Source: Candidatus Poseidoniaceae archaeon (GTDB lineage: Archaea > Thermoplasmatota > Poseidoniia > Poseidoniales > Poseidoniaceae). From it: a stretch of DNA of 9,555 bases. Location: the NCBI GenBank assembly GCA_022451765.1, contig JAKUNY010000052.1, positions 1 through 9,555 on the forward strand. The letters run 5' to 3'. A model generated the notes under the pieces. The model did no database searches. It worked only from the letters and a program-made list of their open reading frames with translations, and had not been told where the DNA came from. The number at the start of each line of letters is the position of its first letter. Position 1 is the first letter of the stretch. This document shows positions 1-6,586 of this stretch, in pieces. The position numbers and the translations under genes are program-made.

Positions 1-1
1 A

Positions 2-694
2 AAGCTTTACTGCGGTGGTTATCGGGAGTTCTGTGATGTAGTAAACGGATGCGAAGGTTACTTTGGAGTTATTGAGCTTCACTTTGTTGGTACCACCATT
101 CCAGGTTACTTTTGGATCTTCCCAATTGGTGACGGAAGAGTGAACGTAGGATGTGGCATGGTCATGCATTTGATGGACAAGCAGTCAAAGAAATTGAAAG
201 CGCTTCAGAAGGACATCATTGCGAACCACCCTCAATTCAAAGACCGCTTTGCTGAGGCAACGATGGTTGATAAAAGTGCAAAGGGCTGGCAACTTCCGTT
301 TGGATCACCGCGAAAGAAGCAGAAGAGACAACCAAGACGAATGGCAATGAATGGGGCTTGGCTTGTTGGAGACGCTGCGAGTCTCGTCGATCCTTTTTCC
401 GGAGAGGGAGTTGGCAATGCTCTCGTGACCGGGGAAATCGCTGCGCGTCACATTGTGGAAGGGCGCTCACCCGATGAGTACCAAGAAGAAGTCTGGTCGG
501 CGTTGGGGGCCGAACTGAAAAACAGTTACAGGATGCAATCCCTGAGTCGAAGATCGTGGTTACTCAACTGGTTTGTAGGAAAAGCGAGCCGTAAACCAGA
601 ATTGCAAGAAATGATGACCGAGATGATTGCAAGCAAGGAAGCACAGGAAAACTTGCACTCTCCATGGTTCATGTTCAAGACCTTGATGTTCTAA
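2..694 (+). CDS. Geranylgeranyl reductase family FAD-dependent oxidoreductase, 3' part
   Basis: The frame is open from the window edge through 230 residues to TAA, so the gene begins outside the window. The GTG at base 140 is internal, because the codons before it (fragment residues 34-46, including PGYFWIFPIGDGR) are a hallmark of the geranylgeranyl reductase/FixC-like flavoprotein family. At about residues 120-136 lies GAWLVGDAASLVDPFSGEG, the second FAD-contacting motif with its conserved Gly-Asp. The N-terminal Rossmann FAD motif is missing because it is upstream. In archaea these enzymes saturate the geranylgeranyl chains of membrane lipids, using reduced ferredoxin or a similar donor. 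The exact substrate cannot be told from this fragment, and other members reduce chlorophyll-type prenyl chains. A HAD phosphatase gene follows nine bases after the stop, suggesting co-transcription. Confidence 0.85.
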   Translation, partial: KLYCGGYREFCDVVNGCEGYFGVIELHFVGTTIPGYFWIFPIGDGRVNVGCGMVMHLMDKQSKKLKALQKDIIANHPQFKDRFAEATMVDKSAKGWQLPFGSPRKKQKRQPRRMAMNGAWLVGDAASLVDPFSGEGVGNALVTGEIAARHIVEGRSPDEYQEEVWSALGAELKNSYRMQSLSRRSWLLNWFVGKASRKPELQEMMTEMIASKEAQENLHSPWFMFKTLMF

Positions 695-703
695 GGCTCC
701 CTC

Positions 704-1492
704 ATGGGGACTGCACTTGAAGGCATCAAAGCGGTTTTTCTTGACCTTGACGGAACGATTTACCTCGGTGGCGAATTGATCGCCGGTGCATTGGATTTTC
801 TCGACCGGTGCGATGAGCAGGGTGTGAAACGTTTCTTCCTTTCAAACAACTCTTCTCGAAGCGTTGAGCAATACGTTGAGAAATTGGAAAAAATGGGAAT
901 ACCCGCAACAGGAGATGATGTGCTCTTGTCAACGCACGATTGTATTGCCTGGCTTCAGCAGAAAAATATTACAGAAACCTACTGCGTTGGTACTGAAGGA
1001 ATGTGTCAGATGCTTGAGGGAGCGGGTATTGCAACCCGATCTACAAAGCCACAGTATGTCGTTCTTGGCTACGATACAGAGACTACATATGAGCGACTTG
1101 AAACTGCAAGTCTCTACCTTCATGCTGGGATTCCGTTGATGGCATCCCATCCAGACATGGTCTGCCCTTCGCCAGATGGAGGTCTTCCCGATGTAGGTGC
1201 TTTCCTTGCATTGTTCAAAGCTACAACGGGCATCGAACCTACGCACATCTCAGGTAAACCAAATCCGGGGATGATTCTCCATAAAATTCAGGAATTAGGT
1301 CTGCAACCAGAAGAATGCGCCATGGTCGGTGATCGACTCTACACGGACATTGCAATGGCAAATCGGGCTGGATGCATGGGCATCCTAGTTCTCTCTGGAG
1401 AGGCAACGGAGTCGGATGTTGCTCGATTGCCTCAAGGCGCTGAACAACAGCCAACACTCATTGTTCCATCCGTCGATGCGCTGCTCAGGTGA
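704..1492 (+). CDS. HAD-superfamily phosphatase, NagD / 4-nitrophenylphosphatase-like (subclass IIA)
   Basis: The 262-residue protein has all four HAD motifs. Motif I is DLDGT with nucleophile Asp14 and acid/base Asp16, motif II is LSNNSS around Ser47, motif III is Lys185 in SGKPNPG, and motif IV is MVGDRLYTD with Asp210 and Asp215. The C2-type cap between motifs II and III carries MASHPD (147-151), comparable to the ATNPD loop of NagD relatives. Length is normal for this subclass. Members dephosphorylate small phosphate esters such as nucleotides, sugar phosphates or phosphoglycolate. The substrate here is unknown. The ATG at 704 leaves no room for an N-terminal extension and puts motif I at the usual depth. 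The 3' end overlaps the proposed start of the NERD gene by 17 bases, so the two are probably translated from one transcript. Confidence 0.87.
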   Translation: MGTALEGIKAVFLDLDGTIYLGGELIAGALDFLDRCDEQGVKRFFLSNNSSRSVEQYVEKLEKMGIPATGDDVLLSTHDCIAWLQQKNITETYCVGTEGMCQMLEGAGIATRSTKPQYVVLGYDTETTYERLETASLYLHAGIPLMASHPDMVCPSPDGGLPDVGAFLALFKATTGIEPTHISGKPNPGMILHKIQELGLQPEECAMVGDRLYTDIAMANRAGCMGILVLSGEATESDVARLPQGAEQQPTLIVPSVDALLR

Positions 1493-2177
1493 TGGTTTGG
1501 GATTAAAACGACGCTGGAAACTTTGGAAAAAAAGACGCGTCGTTTTTCCCCCTGATGAAATACATCAAGCAGGTGAAAACGCTGAATTACGCCTCGAGAA
1601 ACTGTGCAGAGCAGCTGGGAAGGCAAACGAGTGGTCCGTTTACCCCTCAGTACGTATTCCTGATCCGGATGGAGGGCGTCGCGCAATCGATTTGATTCTT
1701 GTTTCGGGGACCACTGTCTTGGTTGTGGAACAAAAACACTGGTCAGGTCGATTTGAAGTGTTTGAGAACGGCGAATTTCTTCAACACCGGAACAAAGGGG
1801 GGTCACACAACCATGCAACAGTTGCTCACCGGATTGCTCGTAAAGCACGTCTCTTGGAGGAAATCCATCGCAAACGATACCCGGACAATGAGATGTCGTT
1901 TCATGTACTTGTTGCGATGACGCATCAGCGATTGGAGTGGCCAGAGAAAATGCCCGAACTCCCTGCTGAGATGGTCAATGAGCGGCAACTTTTAGATCGT
2001 ATTCAAAAAACTGGTCGGGAAAAAATCGATCAGGATTTTTTCGAAACAATGGATGGATTCGGGACTTGGGACGAGGTTCACATGCATGGAGGATTGAAAC
2101 TCAAAGGCGATCTTCTTGACTTTGGTCTTGGCTCTGGTGTAGAAGAATGGGATCGTTCTCGAGAAAGAGTACGGTGA
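1476..2177 (+). CDS. NERD (nuclease-related) domain protein, possibly truncated by a TGA
   Basis: The 233-residue product starts with a very basic stretch (residues 11-21, KRRWKLWKKRR) and then a NERD domain. Gly33 and Glu37 sit in the GENAE helix typical of the family. Asp72 in RRAIDLIL and Glu85-x-Lys87 in VVEQKHWSG make up the PD-(D/E)xK-like active site seen in restriction-endonuclease-fold proteins. The C-terminal half (about 100-233) matches nothing I recognise. NERD domains are proposed to cut or process DNA, but most are uncharacterised. The open frame extends back to 1416; the ATG at 1476 is chosen because it gives a short overlap with the HAD gene, while TTG at 1497 is also possible. 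After the TGA at 2175-2177 the same frame stays open to 2393, so the native protein may be about 305 residues. Confidence 0.75.
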   Translation: MRCSGDGLGLKRRWKLWKKRRVVFPPDEIHQAGENAELRLEKLCRAAGKANEWSVYPSVRIPDPDGGRRAIDLILVSGTTVLVVEQKHWSGRFEVFENGEFLQHRNKGGSHNHATVAHRIARKARLLEEIHRKRYPDNEMSFHVLVAMTHQRLEWPEKMPELPAEMVNERQLLDRIQKTGREKIDQDFFETMDGFGTWDEVHMHGGLKLKGDLLDFGLGSGVEEWDRSRERVR

Positions 2178-2204
2178 GCAACATCGAAACATCCCCGGAG
2201 TTTC

Positions 2205-2393
2205 TTGTCGATTTTCAAAGATATGCCCAGTCAAATCACGTTGAGTGATTCCGGGGGAAGGAACATCGAGATCAAATGCAAAGACGGCCCAGTACTTCGG
2301 ATGCATGTTGTTGGACGAACCAATTCTGAAGATGTTGATTGGATGCAAATTGATGGTATTCTTGCTTCAAAGAAGCCTGCGGAGTGGGGCTGA
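2205..2393 (+). CDS. Short unrecognised ORF, or displaced C-terminus of the NERD protein
   Basis: A 62-residue reading from TTG at 2205, or 56 residues from ATG at 2223. GGAG at 2197-2200 lies four bases before the TTG and could be a ribosome binding site. The sequence looks protein-like: an alternating hydrophobic/polar segment (ITLSDSGGRNIEIKC, then PVLRMHVVGR) suggests two or three beta strands, ending in an acidic and tryptophan-containing helix. I do not recognise a family. Its stop TGA shares bases with the ATG of the SemiSWEET gene, an arrangement expected of a real coupled gene end. It is in the same frame as the NERD gene with only one TGA between them, so it may be that protein's C-terminal part rather than an independent gene. 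Confidence 0.5.
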   Translation: MSIFKDMPSQITLSDSGGRNIEIKCKDGPVLRMHVVGRTNSEDVDWMQIDGILASKKPAEWG

Positions 2394-2683
2394 TGGTTGA
2401 ATTGTGGATTGAAGCTATTGGCTTACTGGCCGGCGGGCTGGGCATCGTTGCGTGGATTCCCCAAATCAGGGACGTGTGGGTGCATGAACGACACGATGGT
2501 ATCTCGTTGACCACTTTTAGCATCGTCACGATTGCTCTTTCGTTATGGCTAATCTACGGTGTTTTGGTTGAATCATTGGCGATGATTGTAGCGAATGTGT
2601 TCACCCTCGCAGTCATCCTAGCCGTGCTTATTGGGGTTCGCAGATTGCGGCGCCGTGAAGCGCTCCTCGCTAAGTCTCAATAA
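2393..2683 (+). CDS. SemiSWEET (MtN3/saliva, PQ-loop) sugar transporter
   Basis: The 96-residue protein has three predicted membrane helices (about residues 8-25, 38-59 and 62-82), the size and topology of a SemiSWEET half-transporter, which works as a dimer to move sugars across the cytoplasmic membrane. The PQ motif is Pro23-Gln24 in helix 1. Trp52 and Asn68 are 16 residues apart, as are the substrate-contacting Trp/Asn pair in characterised SemiSWEETs. The GISL loop before helix 2 and LIYG at its end are also typical. The tail is basic (RRLRRRE), consistent with a cytoplasmic end. A GTG at 2384 would add three residues; ATG at 2393 is preferred because it forms a TGATG stop/start overlap. 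The 3' end overlaps the convergent glutamine synthetase gene by seven bases. The transported sugar is unknown. Confidence 0.88.
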   Translation: MVELWIEAIGLLAGGLGIVAWIPQIRDVWVHERHDGISLTTFSIVTIALSLWLIYGVLVESLAMIVANVFTLAVILAVLIGVRRLRRREALLAKSQ

Positions 2684-3684
2684 GCGGATTTTGTCGTCTC
2701 GATAATGACAGCAGCAATTTTGTAGGGATCTCCATTGGAGGCTGGCCGTCGGTCCTCGAGTCGGCCTTTCCAGCCGTCTTCGATGGTGCCGATTGGGATA
2801 CGAATGGATGCACCACGATCGGATACGCCGTATGAAAATTCGTGAATGGATTGCGTTTCGTGCTTTCCGGTCAGTCGCATCTCGTTGTGAGCGCCGTAAA
2901 CATCGATGTGTTTCTTGATATTTTTGCCAAATGCTTCACAGATTTCCGACAGTAGTTTCTCTCCACCTTCGTCACGCATGCGTCCATCACTGAAATTTGC
3001 GTGCATTCCAGAACCGTTCCAATCCGTGTCCCCGAGAGGTTTAGGATGCCAATCAATGGCCAAACCGTATTTTTCGGCGTTGCGCTCTGCGAGATATCGG
3101 GAAACCCAAATTTGGTCACCAGCATCTTTGGCACCCTTAGCGAAGATTTGGTACTCCCACTGGCCTGCGGCGACTTCTGCGTTGATGCCTTCCACGTTCA
3201 AACCGGCCTCTAAACACATATCGAGGTGAGACTCGATGATGTCTCTGCCAAAGGCGTTCTTAGCACCTACGGAGCAGTAGAATTGCCCCTGTGGGGTTTG
3301 GTCGCGCGGGAATCCAAGAGGTAGATTGGTCTCTGGATCCCATAGAAAGTATTCTTGCTCGAAACCGAACCAGAAATCGTTGTCGTCGTCGCTGATGGTT
3401 GCTCGGCCGTTCGTCCTGTGAGGACTTCCGTCTGCATTGAGAACCTCACACATGACGAGGTATCCGTTGATGCGGTCAGGGTCGGGATAGATTGCAACGG
3501 GCTTGAGCAAGCAGTCCGAGTCGCCCCCGTCGGCTTGCAGTGTGGACGACCCATCAAAGGACCACATTGGGCATTCTTCCACCGTTCCACCGAAATCGGT
3601 GCGGATCATCGTTTTACTTCGCATGCTTTGTGTTGGTTCGAATCCATCGAGCCAGATATATTCCAGTTTTGCTTTATCAGACAT
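2677..3684 (-). CDS. glnII: Glutamine synthetase, class II (eukaryote-like GSII)
   Basis: This enzyme makes glutamine from glutamate, ammonia and ATP, the main entry of ammonium into metabolism. The 335-residue length fits class II (decameric, eukaryotic and rhizobial type), not the roughly 450-residue class I of most archaea. Numbered from the ATG at 3693, visible signatures are YIWLDG (12-17), the WSFDGSST block (44-51), metal-binding Glu112 and Glu114 in GFEQEYF, NAEVAAGQWEY (171-181), NGSGMHANFS (226-235), TGKHETQSIHEFS (275-287), the DRGASIRIP phosphate/glutamate site (292-300) and EDRRPASNGDPY (313-324). ATG at 3684 is preferred because family N-termini begin a few residues before LEYIWLDG; ATG at 3693 adds three residues. 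No class I adenylylation loop was seen. It appears monocistronic with its own promoter. Confidence 0.92.
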   Translation of the reverse strand: MSDKAKLEYIWLDGFEPTQSMRSKTMIRTDFGGTVEECPMWSFDGSSTLQADGGDSDCLLKPVAIYPDPDRINGYLVMCEVLNADGSPHRTNGRATISDDDNDFWFGFEQEYFLWDPETNLPLGFPRDQTPQGQFYCSVGAKNAFGRDIIESHLDMCLEAGLNVEGINAEVAAGQWEYQIFAKGAKDAGDQIWVSRYLAERNAEKYGLAIDWHPKPLGDTDWNGSGMHANFSDGRMRDEGGEKLLSEICEAFGKNIKKHIDVYGAHNEMRLTGKHETQSIHEFSYGVSDRGASIRIPIGTIEDGWKGRLEDRRPASNGDPYKIAAVIIETTKSAY

Positions 3685-3711
3685 GGTTATCATCCGACCC
3701 GCTGCGAGGAC

Positions 3712-3720
3712 GGTATATGA
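3712..3720 (-). promoter_or_regulatory. Candidate archaeal TATA box for glutamine synthetase
   Basis: Read on the minus strand the site is TCATATACC, centred about 23-27 bases before the ATG at 3693 and about 32 before the ATG at 3684. Archaeal TATA boxes lie about 25 bases before the transcription start, so the mRNA would be leaderless or have a leader of only a few bases. This agrees with the absence of a Shine-Dalgarno match here. T-rich alternatives exist at 3742-3749. The call rests on position and composition only. Confidence 0.35.
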
Positions 3721-3752
3721 ACCATTTGCCCATTTATTACGGTAAAAAATGC

Positions 3753-3760
3753 CAATATTG
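3753..3760. promoter_or_regulatory. Palindrome CAATATTG upstream of glutamine synthetase
   Basis: A perfect 8-base palindrome about 60-67 bases before the glutamine synthetase start, upstream of the candidate TATA box, in a 200-base AT-rich non-coding gap. Its position would suit a regulator site, but an 8-base AT-rich palindrome can easily arise by chance and no known operator was matched. Confidence 0.15.
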
Positions 3761-3844
3761 AATAGTTTCAGGTAGTATTATTGTGTAAATGAGTAAATAG
3801 TAGGTTCTTGTTTATCATTGGTTGACCATTTGCGCGAATTTTTC

Positions 3845-3885
3845 CGCCAAAAATTAACAAATGTTCAAACAATCAGAAAAATCTG
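3845..3885 (-). terminator. Candidate T-rich terminator after the lipoprotein gene
   Basis: Just past the stop of the minus-strand lipoprotein gene, the transcript-sense strand contains runs of five T at 3877-3881 and 3849-3853 in an AT-rich context. Archaeal RNA polymerase commonly terminates at such tracts without a strong hairpin. The remaining gap from here to 3685 holds only the glutamine synthetase upstream region; I see no gene in it. Confidence 0.3.
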
Positions 3886-3892
3886 TGGCAGC

Positions 3893-5710
3893 TCACAAAT
3901 TGTTCGCCGCTTCCTCAGATTGTGGGGTGATGAGCACATCGCTGTCTGAGCGCTCTATGAGTGGTAATTCTGCTGTAGAGAGAGAAGGTAAAACGTGGAC
4001 GGTACAAGAATTTCCACAAGCAGGAGCAAGGTAGTCCTCACCTTGATCGCTAAGTACGAATCGAATTCCATGCCCGGCTGGTAGGATGGCATCAATAGCT
4101 TGGAATTCCATCAGCAGAGTAATCTCTTGGCCAGGAATAACCGTTTGCGCTTCGTATCCGCCCGCATGATAGCGTACATCCATTGTGGCGTGGCCTAATC
4201 GCAGTCCCGTTTCAGCATCTTGCATCTCGACGAAAACCTGGCCGCCATCGAACGTTGGAACCGCTGAAAGATGAATTGTTGCCATTCCTGCGATGTGGAG
4301 ATTTGAATCATCGCTGAGAGCCGGGCATTCGACTGTGATCGATTGCCCTCCTCCGACGACTGGGGCGCCTCCTCCAACAAAGGCTCCGTCGTTTGTGCAA
4401 TCGCTGAGATCGAGTTGATGGCGTTCAACGTCCATAGGGGGCCATGTTTCTTCGATTCTCCACTGGCCATCGTTCCTTTGAATCTGCGCGACAAGTGCGG
4501 GTTTGTCTCCTATACCCTTGAGGTAATACTCCATCCATTCAAAGAGATCCTGCCCCCAATCCCACCTGGTCATGTTTTGAATTGCTTCACCCCCGTATCC
4601 AGAATCTTGCGCATTGTGCTTTGTCCATTGGTCGGGATAATTGTGCTCCCATTGACCAATCATCCCGGCAACATCGTATCCATTGTCAATGTATTCTTGA
4701 TACCAATTAACCCCAGGGGGGCCGCCGAAGACCATGTGTGGATCAACATTCCAGTCTTGCAGGCCTTGAACCCAGTAGATGCTCCCGTTGTACTTGCCCA
4801 ATGCTTTGTCAATGTGACTTCGCTCGTCGTAATAGTTGTCCATGTAAGGATCCAATTCGCCCAAGCCGTATCGTGTCGGCCCAGCGAGAAACCCTTCGAG
4901 AACGTCCCCGCACATGTTGTCCAAATCATCTCCATCGTAATCGAGAATTGACCCCCCATAGTTGGAATGCATGATCTGACTGCGAGCTTCCGCACTTCCA
5001 TTCTTGTACAGAAGCGGTCCTAAGGCTGTTGTTCCGGAGATTGGCACAATGGTCTTGAGATATTCACTGCCTTGTGCTGCAGCTTCCCAAGCCGTTGCCC
5101 CTTCGTATGACTTCCCATATATGGCAACGTGGCCGTTGCTCCAATTTTGTGTACCGAGCCATTCAACTGCCATGTGGATGCCGAGACCTTCCCCATCCCC
5201 CCGATAATCGAAACAGCCTGTGCTTTCTTCGGTTGCGAAGACTGCCACTTGGGCTAAGGCATACCCATGCGGGACAAAATTGTCGTAGATGAATTCGCCG
5301 CGTCCTGCGCTCACAACGTTCGTTGGGGATGATTGGCTACCGGGTGAGCCGTAATCGAAATAAGGGCTTACAACCGCAATCACAGGTACTTGCTCCCCAT
5401 CTTCAGTGTTGGACGGAAGCCAGTATGAGAGGTGAACTTCCGCAGTATTTGGTCCGCCTTCCCACGTATCAGAGGTATCGACTTCGATAAGCGTCTCTTG
5501 TACTGGGAGGGGAACATGCGGTCCATCTTCAAGAACTCTTGAATAGGATCCAGTCCAATTCCAGATGAGTGTATGTCGATCGTAGATGTTCGGATACTCG
5601 CTCGGTGTTGTTTGGTCGGGAGCTGTGGTCGAGTCTCCGAAGCATCCCGAAAGGGTCATGCTCAGCATCATTGTGACGAGAAGAAGAGCGCACCTACTCC
5701 TTCGCGTCAT
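3893..5710 (-). CDS. Secreted lipoprotein hydrolase, CocE/NonD X-Pro dipeptidyl peptidase (S15) family
   Basis: From ATG at 5710 the protein is 605 residues. It opens with MTRRSR, a hydrophobic stretch and LSGC, a signal peptide with lipobox ending at Cys23, so it is probably exported and lipid-anchored at the cell surface. A Thr/Pro-rich linker follows. The alpha/beta-hydrolase domain holds the nucleophile Ser201 in YGKSYEG, probable catalytic Asp319 in GLQDWNVDP and probable His356 in QWEHNYPDQW. The C-terminal part (about 450-590) is the beta-rich S15 C-terminal domain, ending with PAGHGIRFVLSDQG. Family members cleave X-Pro dipeptides or acyl esters, and an extracellular peptidase role is likely. 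The longer frame back to 5842 is rejected because it would bury the signal peptide behind 44 residues and overlap the pyrF N-terminal coding region. No Shine-Dalgarno motif is evident. Confidence 0.87.
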   Translation of the reverse strand: MTRRSRCALLLVTMMLSMTLSGCFGDSTTAPDQTTPSEYPNIYDRHTLIWNWTGSYSRVLEDGPHVPLPVQETLIEVDTSDTWEGGPNTAEVHLSYWLPSNTEDGEQVPVIAVVSPYFDYGSPGSQSSPTNVVSAGRGEFIYDNFVPHGYALAQVAVFATEESTGCFDYRGDGEGLGIHMAVEWLGTQNWSNGHVAIYGKSYEGATAWEAAAQGSEYLKTIVPISGTTALGPLLYKNGSAEARSQIMHSNYGGSILDYDGDDLDNMCGDVLEGFLAGPTRYGLGELDPYMDNYYDERSHIDKALGKYNGSIYWVQGLQDWNVDPHMVFGGPPGVNWYQEYIDNGYDVAGMIGQWEHNYPDQWTKHNAQDSGYGGEAIQNMTRWDWGQDLFEWMEYYLKGIGDKPALVAQIQRNDGQWRIEETWPPMDVERHQLDLSDCTNDGAFVGGGAPVVGGGQSITVECPALSDDSNLHIAGMATIHLSAVPTFDGGQVFVEMQDAETGLRLGHATMDVRYHAGGYEAQTVIPGQEITLLMEFQAIDAILPAGHGIRFVLSDQGEDYLAPACGNSCTVHVLPSLSTAELPLIERSDSDVLITPQSEEAANNL

Positions 5711-5730
5711 GTTCTTGCCTGCCTGAAGTA

Positions 5731-5738
5731 GCATAAAC
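5731..5738 (-). promoter_or_regulatory. Weak candidate TATA box for the lipoprotein gene
   Basis: On the minus strand GTTTATGC is centred about 25 bases before the ATG at 5710, the spacing expected for a leaderless archaeal transcript. The match to a TATA consensus is poor and rests mainly on position. Confidence 0.2.
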
Positions 5739-5841
5739 GGTTTGCGTCTTTTCCGCAAACTATGATTGATAGCAGTTTGTGGAGATGAACATGGAGGCGA
5801 GAGAGGCATGGAAGGTTCGATGGGATGCATCGACCTTGCCA

Positions 5842-5912
5842 ATGGCGAAAACCTTCATGGAAGTAGCCTGTAGAAAAAGAGCCTCGTCTGCCTCGCTGCA
5901 GACAAATACACA
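5842..5912 (+). other. pyrF: Displaced N-terminal coding region of pyrF (frame break at A-run 5874-5878)
   Basis: In the pyrF frame, the codons before the first ATG (5913) read SLVCLAADKYT (5880-5912), which fits the first beta strand of orotidylate decarboxylases, including the substrate-binding Asp at 5901-5903. That frame has no ATG, GTG or TTG before a TAG at 5871-5873. In the neighbouring frame, ATG at 5842 reads MAKTFMEVAC up to the run of five A at 5874-5878. Adding one A to this run would join the two frames into MAKTFMEVACRKKSLVCLAAD and a full protein of 247 residues. The break is therefore a one-base deletion, either an error or a real mutation, or a -1 slip at A-AAA. No TATA box is clear upstream. 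Confidence 0.7.
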
Positions 5913-6584
5913 ATGTCTGAAATGTTTGATTTACTCGCTTCTGTAGGTCCATCAATCGCTGCGTTGAAAACGCATGTTGATCTCATTCATGATTGGACTC
6001 CGGAAGAGTGGATGAGGTTTTGTGAGCTTGCGCACGAAATGGATCTTCTCATCTTTGAGGATAGAAAGTTCGCCGACATCGGTAAAATTTCACAAAAGCA
6101 AATGGGTGGGATATACAACATTCAACGATGGAGTGACATTGTCACAGCTCATTTGATCAGCGGCCCTGACATTGTCGATGGTCTGCAATCAGCTTGGTCG
6201 GGTGCGTCAAAAGAGGGAGGGGTGTTGTTGCTTGCCCAAATGTCAAGTCGAGGCAACCTTCTCACCCCTGGGTATACAGAGACCGTCGTTGACGCAGGTC
6301 GAACACATCCCGGTGTGTTTGGGTTTATTGGAAATGGTTCGGACGCTAATTCTGTTCGTCGGTTACGAGAAATGGTCGGCGAAGAAAAGATGATCTGGAC
6401 GCCTGGCGTAAACCTTGCAACCGGTGATGGAGAGATGGGACAACGATACGGCGACCCATACCAAGCCGTAGTGGCTGGGGCGGACTGCATTATTGTTGGG
6501 GCTGGGATACACGGTGCTGAAGACCCTGCGGCCGCAGCCGCTTCTTATGCAGAAATCTCTTGGAAAGCATTGTTGGAGCGATAA
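5913..6584 (+). CDS. pyrF: Orotidine-5'-phosphate decarboxylase (eukaryote-like), N-terminus displaced
   Basis: The enzyme makes UMP from OMP, the last step of pyrimidine synthesis. This 223-residue reading holds Lys in ALKTHVD (17-23) and the catalytic D-x-K-x-x-D motif in FEDRKFADIG (48-57). FEDRKFADIG resembles fungal and other eukaryotic-type enzymes more than the short archaeal DxKxADI form. Further matches are MSSRGNL, a TPGVNL strand and GQRY, whose Gln and Tyr match phosphate contacts of the yeast enzyme. The following IIVGAGIHG has Ala where family members have the phosphate-gripping Arg of VGRG. The ATG at 5913 lacks the first beta strand and its Asp, so it is unlikely to be the native start; the upstream coding region lies in broken frame. 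A small membrane protein gene begins two bases after the stop. Confidence 0.9.
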   Translation: MSEMFDLLASVGPSIAALKTHVDLIHDWTPEEWMRFCELAHEMDLLIFEDRKFADIGKISQKQMGGIYNIQRWSDIVTAHLISGPDIVDGLQSAWSGASKEGGVLLLAQMSSRGNLLTPGYTETVVDAGRTHPGVFGFIGNGSDANSVRRLREMVGEEKMIWTPGVNLATGDGEMGQRYGDPYQAVVAGADCIIVGAGIHGAEDPAAAAASYAEISWKALLER

Positions 6585-6586
6585 GA

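Noticed and set aside
1416..1475. 20-residue upstream extension of the NERD protein
   Set aside because: It lies wholly inside the HAD phosphatase gene and shows no family similarity; ATG at 1476 gives a short, ordinary overlap.
3832..3849. Possible hairpin GCGAA / TTCCGC
   Set aside because: The stem is only about five pairs with a bulge and is AT-rich inside; it is too weak to call a regulatory element or terminator hairpin.
3694..3892. Possible small RNA or gene in the 200-base AT-rich gap
   Set aside because: No coding frame of note, no tRNA-like cloverleaf and no strong secondary structure were seen; promoter and terminator signals are enough to explain it.
4343..4951. 202-residue plus-strand ORF
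   Set aside because: It lies opposite the well-supported CocE-family lipoprotein gene, has no recognisable domain and reflects the codon pattern of the minus-strand gene.
5711..5842. 44-residue N-terminal extension of the lipoprotein gene
   Set aside because: It would place the signal peptide and lipobox internally and overlap the upstream pyrF region; the extension is low in complexity and rich in Pro and Ser.
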